NCBI RefSeq assembly: GCF_016820655.1
Contig: NZ_WSFT01000019.1
Location: 62,001-126,000, forward strand
Reading direction: 5' to 3'
Length of the DNA: 64,000 nucleotides
Source of the DNA: Anaeromonas frigoriresistens
Lineage (GTDB): Bacteria > Bacillota > Clostridia > Tissierellales > SIT17
Shown: positions 60,832-64,000 of the stretch, piece by piece
How the letters are laid out: each line of letters starts with the position of its first letter
Position numbering within the stretch: the stretch's first letter is position 1
The notes under the pieces: model-generated
What the model was told of the DNA's origin: nothing
Databases searched by the model: none
The model's input: the letters and a program-made list of their open reading frames with translations, nothing else
Made by a program: the position numbers and the translations under genes

Positions 60832-61962
60832 TTAATCTATATTTTTTATATTTTCCTCTGCTATTATTATTTTTTTATATATTTTCCTATCTTCCTTTTG
60901 TACATTTATAAGGTAATTTTCTAGTTCTCCATTAAAAGAAATTTCATTTTTAAATAGTATTTTTTCCATAGCTTTTCTAGCTTTATTTATCACATGATTT
61001 TGATTTTTATCTATACCATGTTCTCTATAATAAGCTAGCATCATCCCCATAGCTGCTATTACTTTATTTTGATCAAAATTCTTATCTCCTTGTTTTGGTA
61101 AAGTATGCCACTCATTATCTAAAATATACTTTTCATTTTCTAATGCCTGTTTTAATGCTCTTCTTATAAAGCCAATTAAACATCCAGTGCCTGTACACAT
61201 ACCACAGTGATTTTCCCCAAGACATATATCATCTATAGCTTCCTTTACCTTATGGGTTTGATTATAAAGAGTAATGGCTACTTCTTTATATGATGATGTG
61301 GCCAATCTTGAACTAGCCACCAACCTTCTTGACAATACAAATATTAGGGATAATAATCCTATAAAGAATATTCCAATATTTATTGGTGTTAAGTATGTCT
61401 GTGGTAAGGTCTGAAAGAGTTTTAATGTACCAAAGAAAATAAACACAAGAGATGAAGATAATTTTATCCATAACTCTGGGATTTTTTCCCCCAGTTTTCT
61501 TCCTATAAATATACCAAATCCACTAGTTATTATCATTCCAGTAACTGTTCCAAGAAGTATTAGACTTGGAAAACTTGCTTCTGTGGCTAATGTCATTGCA
61601 GTAAGTTGAGTTTTATCTCCTAATTCACCAATAAAAAAAGCTAATGAGACAGTTAATATAGGCCCCAAACCTTTTTTTATACCCTCATCTTCTTCATCAT
61701 CTATATCCCAAAGACCCCATATTCCAAAAAGAATAAATAATAAACCTGCTATTATTTGAACATTATTTAAGGGAATCATATTACCCAAATAAGCTCCTAA
61801 TGCAATAGCTATCCCATGATTTAATAAAGATCCAATAAATACTCCTAACAACACCTTACTTACACTGTATTGGGTAGCAAAGGTCATAGCTAGTATCTGA
61901 GTTTTATCTCCCATTTCAGCCATAAAAATAAATAAAAATGCTTTAATATATTCTGATATCAT
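60832..61962 (-). CDS. GDT1/TMEM165-family cation transporter with Cys-rich tail
   Basis: A 376-residue membrane protein. Two UPF0016 repeats carry the ion-binding motifs EMGDKTQ (16-22) and ELGDKTQ (113-119), each followed by an LAMTFAT-like helix, as in Mn2+/Ca2+ exporters of the GDT1/MneA family. After the last helix (about 194-211) comes a 165-residue cytoplasmic tail with Cys247, Cys253, Cys256 and Cys261, a likely metal or Fe-S site, plus helical segments. Most bacterial members lack this tail. It stands alone between iadA and ileS. Confidence 0.88.
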   Translation of the reverse strand: MISEYIKAFLFIFMAEMGDKTQILAMTFATQYSVSKVLLGVFIGSLLNHGIAIALGAYLGNMIPLNNVQIIAGLLFILFGIWGLWDIDDEEDEGIKKGLGPILTVSLAFFIGELGDKTQLTAMTLATEASFPSLILLGTVTGMIITSGFGIFIGRKLGEKIPELWIKLSSSLVFIFFGTLKLFQTLPQTYLTPINIGIFFIGLLSLIFVLSRRLVASSRLATSSYKEVAITLYNQTHKVKEAIDDICLGENHCGMCTGTGCLIGFIRRALKQALENEKYILDNEWHTLPKQGDKNFDQNKVIAAMGMMLAYYREHGIDKNQNHVINKARKAMEKILFKNEISFNGELENYLINVQKEDRKIYKKIIIAEENIKNID

Positions 61963-62029
61963 TGTCTCCCTCTTTCTTCTACTTGCTTATTTTTTTATTT
62001 TACCCTACTTCATATATTAATAACAAATG

Positions 62030-62062
62030 AAAGACCAGGTCATTTATTTTGACCTGGTCTTT
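62030..62062 (-). terminator. Terminator after ileS
   Basis: AAAGACCAGGTCA and its complement with a seven-base loop, just beyond the ileS stop. Confidence 0.9.
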
Positions 62063-62065
62063 ACA

Positions 62066-64000
62066 TTATTCTACTTTCTCTAACCTTATTCCTGTATCAT
62101 GACCATTTAAATTATGAATTTCCAATCCTTCTTCTTCTACAGAGTGAACTTCTACTGCAAGAGTTTCAGATTTTATATAATCATTAAATTCTTCAATAGC
62201 TTTATTTATTTCTTCATTTCCATTGAAGTAAATCTTTATATTATCCATCATTTCATAATCATTATTTTTTCTCATTTGCTGTACTTTAGATATGAACTCT
62301 CTTGCATATCCTTCATTTATTAGATCCTCTGTTAGAGTAGTATCTAATATTACAAATAGATTATTTTCCATAGATACAGTAAATCCTTCCTTAGATTCTA
62401 TCCTTATATCCACGAATTCCTTTGTAACTTCAAAGTCTGAGCCATCTAAATCTATAGTAATAGTTTCTCCATTCTCTAACTTGTTTACAGCTAAAGAAGA
62501 ATCTAGAGAGTTAAGAGCTTTTGTAAACAACTTAATCTTAGCTCCTAATTTAGGTCCTGCCACTGGGAAGTTTGGCTTTAGGTTAAATTCCATATATTCT
62601 TTAAGATCCTTAGCAAATACAACATCCTTCACGTTTAGCTCTTCTTTAATTAATGGAATTAAATCGGAGATTAACTCTTCATACTTACCATCAACTATTA
62701 CTTTACCTATTGGTTGACGCACTTTAATTCTAACAGACTCTCTTGATGCTCTACCTAACTTAACTAAATCTCTTACTAAGTCCATTTTCTTTTCAACATT
62801 TTTATTAATTAATGCATCTTCAGCTTTAGGGTAATAGCTGATATGAACAGATTCCTCATCAGTTAAGTTCTTATATATTTCTTCAGCTATATATGGTGCA
62901 AAAGGTGCTACCATTTGTGCTATACCTACTAATATTTCATAGGTAGTATTATAAACTGCCTTTTTATCATCAGTCAATTCAGTAGCCCAAAATCTTCTTC
63001 TTGAACGTCTTATATACCAGTTACTTAAATCCTCATTTGCAAATTCTTGTATATCTCTTACAACTTTTGTTAAGTCGAATTTATCCATATTTTCTTTTAC
63101 TGTTTTTAATAGACTATTATATTTAGAAAGTATCCATCTATCTAATTCTGGCCTATCTTCATATTTTACACTAAATTTAGTTGGATCTATTCCATCTGTA
63201 TTTGCATATAAGGTAAAGAAGTTATATACATTCTTAATTGTAGAGAAGAATTTGCTTTGAACTTCCTTAAGACCTTCTTCATCAAACTTTGTTGGAGTCC
63301 ATGCTGGTGATACATATAATAGATACCATCTTAGAGCATCTGCTCCATATTTATCAAACATATCAAAAGGACTAACTGTATTTCCCTTTGACTTAGACAT
63401 CTTCTTACCCTCTTTATCTAAAAGAAGATCATTAACTAAAACTCTTTTATAAGGGGATTTTCCAGTAACAAATGTAGATATAGCTAGTAATGAGTAGAAC
63501 CATCCTCTCGTCTGATCTATTCCTTCACAAATATAGTCTGCAGGGAATAATTCATCAAAATTCTCCTTATTTTCAAAAGGATAATGATGCTGAGCAAAAG
63601 GCATTGATCCACTATCAAACCATACATCTATAACCTCTGGTACTCTCTCCATTGTTGAACCACATTTCTCACATTTAATATGGATATCATCTACATACGG
63701 TCTATGCAATTCTATAGATTCATCAATATTCTCTATAGCTTTTTCTGCTAACTCTTTTCTAGAACCTACACTTTCAGTATGATCGCAGTCATTACATCTC
63801 CAAAGATTTAATGGAGTTCCCCAATATCTACTTCTAGAGATGGCCCAATCATTTAGATTTTCTAACCAGTTTCCAAATCTTTTCTCACCTACATAGTCAG
63901 GATACCACTCTACGCCTTTATTATTTTCAATTAACTGCTCTTTAAGTTTAGTGATTTCTATATACCAGCTTGGTTTAGCATAATATAATAGAGGAGTTTT
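62066..64000 (-). CDS. ileS: Isoleucyl-tRNA synthetase (C-terminal part)
   Basis: The last 644 residues of a class I synthetase; the N-terminus lies past the right window edge. Seen: PSWYIEITKLKEQL and NWAISRSRYWGTPLN-like NDWAISRSRYWGTPL, two cysteine pairs (CNDCDH, CEKCGS), VPEVIDVWFDSGSMPFAQHHYP, EGIDQTRGWFYSLLA, the KMSKS loop KKMSKSKGNTVSP, the helical anticodon-binding domain and a C-terminal domain. The VWFDSGSMPFAQ segment is of the eukaryote-like (type 2) IleRS, which is common in anaerobes and often less sensitive to mupirocin. Any leader lies outside the window. Confidence 0.96.
   Translation of the reverse strand, partial: KTPLLYYAKPSWYIEITKLKEQLIENNKGVEWYPDYVGEKRFGNWLENLNDWAISRSRYWGTPLNLWRCNDCDHTESVGSRKELAEKAIENIDESIELHRPYVDDIHIKCEKCGSTMERVPEVIDVWFDSGSMPFAQHHYPFENKENFDELFPADYICEGIDQTRGWFYSLLAISTFVTGKSPYKRVLVNDLLLDKEGKKMSKSKGNTVSPFDMFDKYGADALRWYLLYVSPAWTPTKFDEEGLKEVQSKFFSTIKNVYNFFTLYANTDGIDPTKFSVKYEDRPELDRWILSKYNSLLKTVKENMDKFDLTKVVRDIQEFANEDLSNWYIRRSRRRFWATELTDDKKAVYNTTYEILVGIAQMVAPFAPYIAEEIYKNLTDEESVHISYYPKAEDALINKNVEKKMDLVRDLVKLGRASRESVRIKVRQPIGKVIVDGKYEELISDLIPLIKEELNVKDVVFAKDLKEYMEFNLKPNFPVAGPKLGAKIKLFTKALNSLDSSLAVNKLENGETITIDLDGSDFEVTKEFVDIRIESKEGFTVSMENNLFVILDTTLTEDLINEGYAREFISKVQQMRKNNDYEMMDNIKIYFNGNEEINKAIEEFNDYIKSETLAVEVHSVEEEGLEIHNLNGHDTGIRLEKVE

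Noticed and set aside
60606-61962. Manganese (yybP-ykoY) riboswitch for the GDT1-type gene
   Set aside because: The 100 bases upstream of the gene lack the conserved motifs and are mostly AT-rich.

Overview
The window is AT-rich and reads as the chromosome of an anaerobic, endospore-forming, low-GC Gram-positive bacterium (Bacillota, class Clostridia or Tissierellia). Support comes from Shine-Dalgarno sites of the AAGGAGG type before nearly every gene, TTG and GTG starts, a Spo0E-like protein, a tyrosine T-box, HD-GYP and SpoIIE-type signalling proteins, two superoxide reductases, a rubrerythrin-like protein and no aerobic respiratory genes. I cannot name the species. No tRNA, rRNA, CRISPR array or prophage was recognised.

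Layout. 1-5.4 kb: the start of a crotonase gene behind a sigma-54-type promoter, an osmoprotectant ABC transporter (permease, binding lipoprotein, ATPase), an SDR oxidoreductase, a rubrerythrin-like protein and a nitroreductase. 5.4-10.4 kb: a chemoreceptor, an HD-GYP protein and pgi. 10.4-13.8 kb: the nadABC operon with a clear promoter and a candidate NiaR operator. 13.8-18.7 kb: an ATP-grasp ligase, a PAS-SpoIIE phosphatase, PadR, cob(I)alamin adenosyltransferase, a Fur-family regulator and an anchored protein. 18.7-25.3 kb: a cytoplasmic reductive-dehalogenase/QueG-like protein with a cysteine-rich FNR-type regulator, a cupin, a MATE pump, and an AhpD-like protein with a lipoyl-domain dihydrolipoamide dehydrogenase behind a MarR-type operator. 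The MarR gene carries an in-frame stop. 25.5-33.8 kb: an XRE/membrane-protein pair and a long run of small modifying enzymes (two GNATs, a 2H phosphoesterase, a ParB-like protein, two methyltransferases, two NUDIX, DUF952, alpha/beta hydrolase, ANT(6)-like).

33.8-43.8 kb: an rRNA methyltransferase, two paralogous superoxide reductases, a secreted NlpC/P60 protein with a possible partner, T-box/tyrS, a free-methionine-sulfoxide reductase and a MarR-MATE operon. 43.8-48.2 kb: an ECF sigma factor, a membrane protein and an ABC exporter in one operon, then a CoA-type NUDIX. 48.2-50.2 kb: a TnpB element broken by one nonsense codon, with a hairpin-rich 3' region. 50.2-54.1 kb: an nqrBCDEF operon with no nqrA in the window. 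54.2-55.4 kb: a peroxiredoxin, XRE and Spo0E. 55.5-60.7 kb: a sigma-54 module (YfcC-type transporter, enhancer-binding protein, isoaspartyl dipeptidase) with -24/-12 promoters before the transporter and the peptidase. 60.8-64 kb: a GDT1-type transporter with a cysteine-rich tail, and ileS running off the right edge.

The strongest leads are the sigma-54 regulon, the nqrA-less NQR operon, the self-contained lipoyl-Lpd/AhpD cassette, the decayed TnpB locus and the 25.5-33.8 kb enzyme cluster. Most genes are on the minus strand, and nearly every convergent or operon end is marked by a long perfect hairpin.
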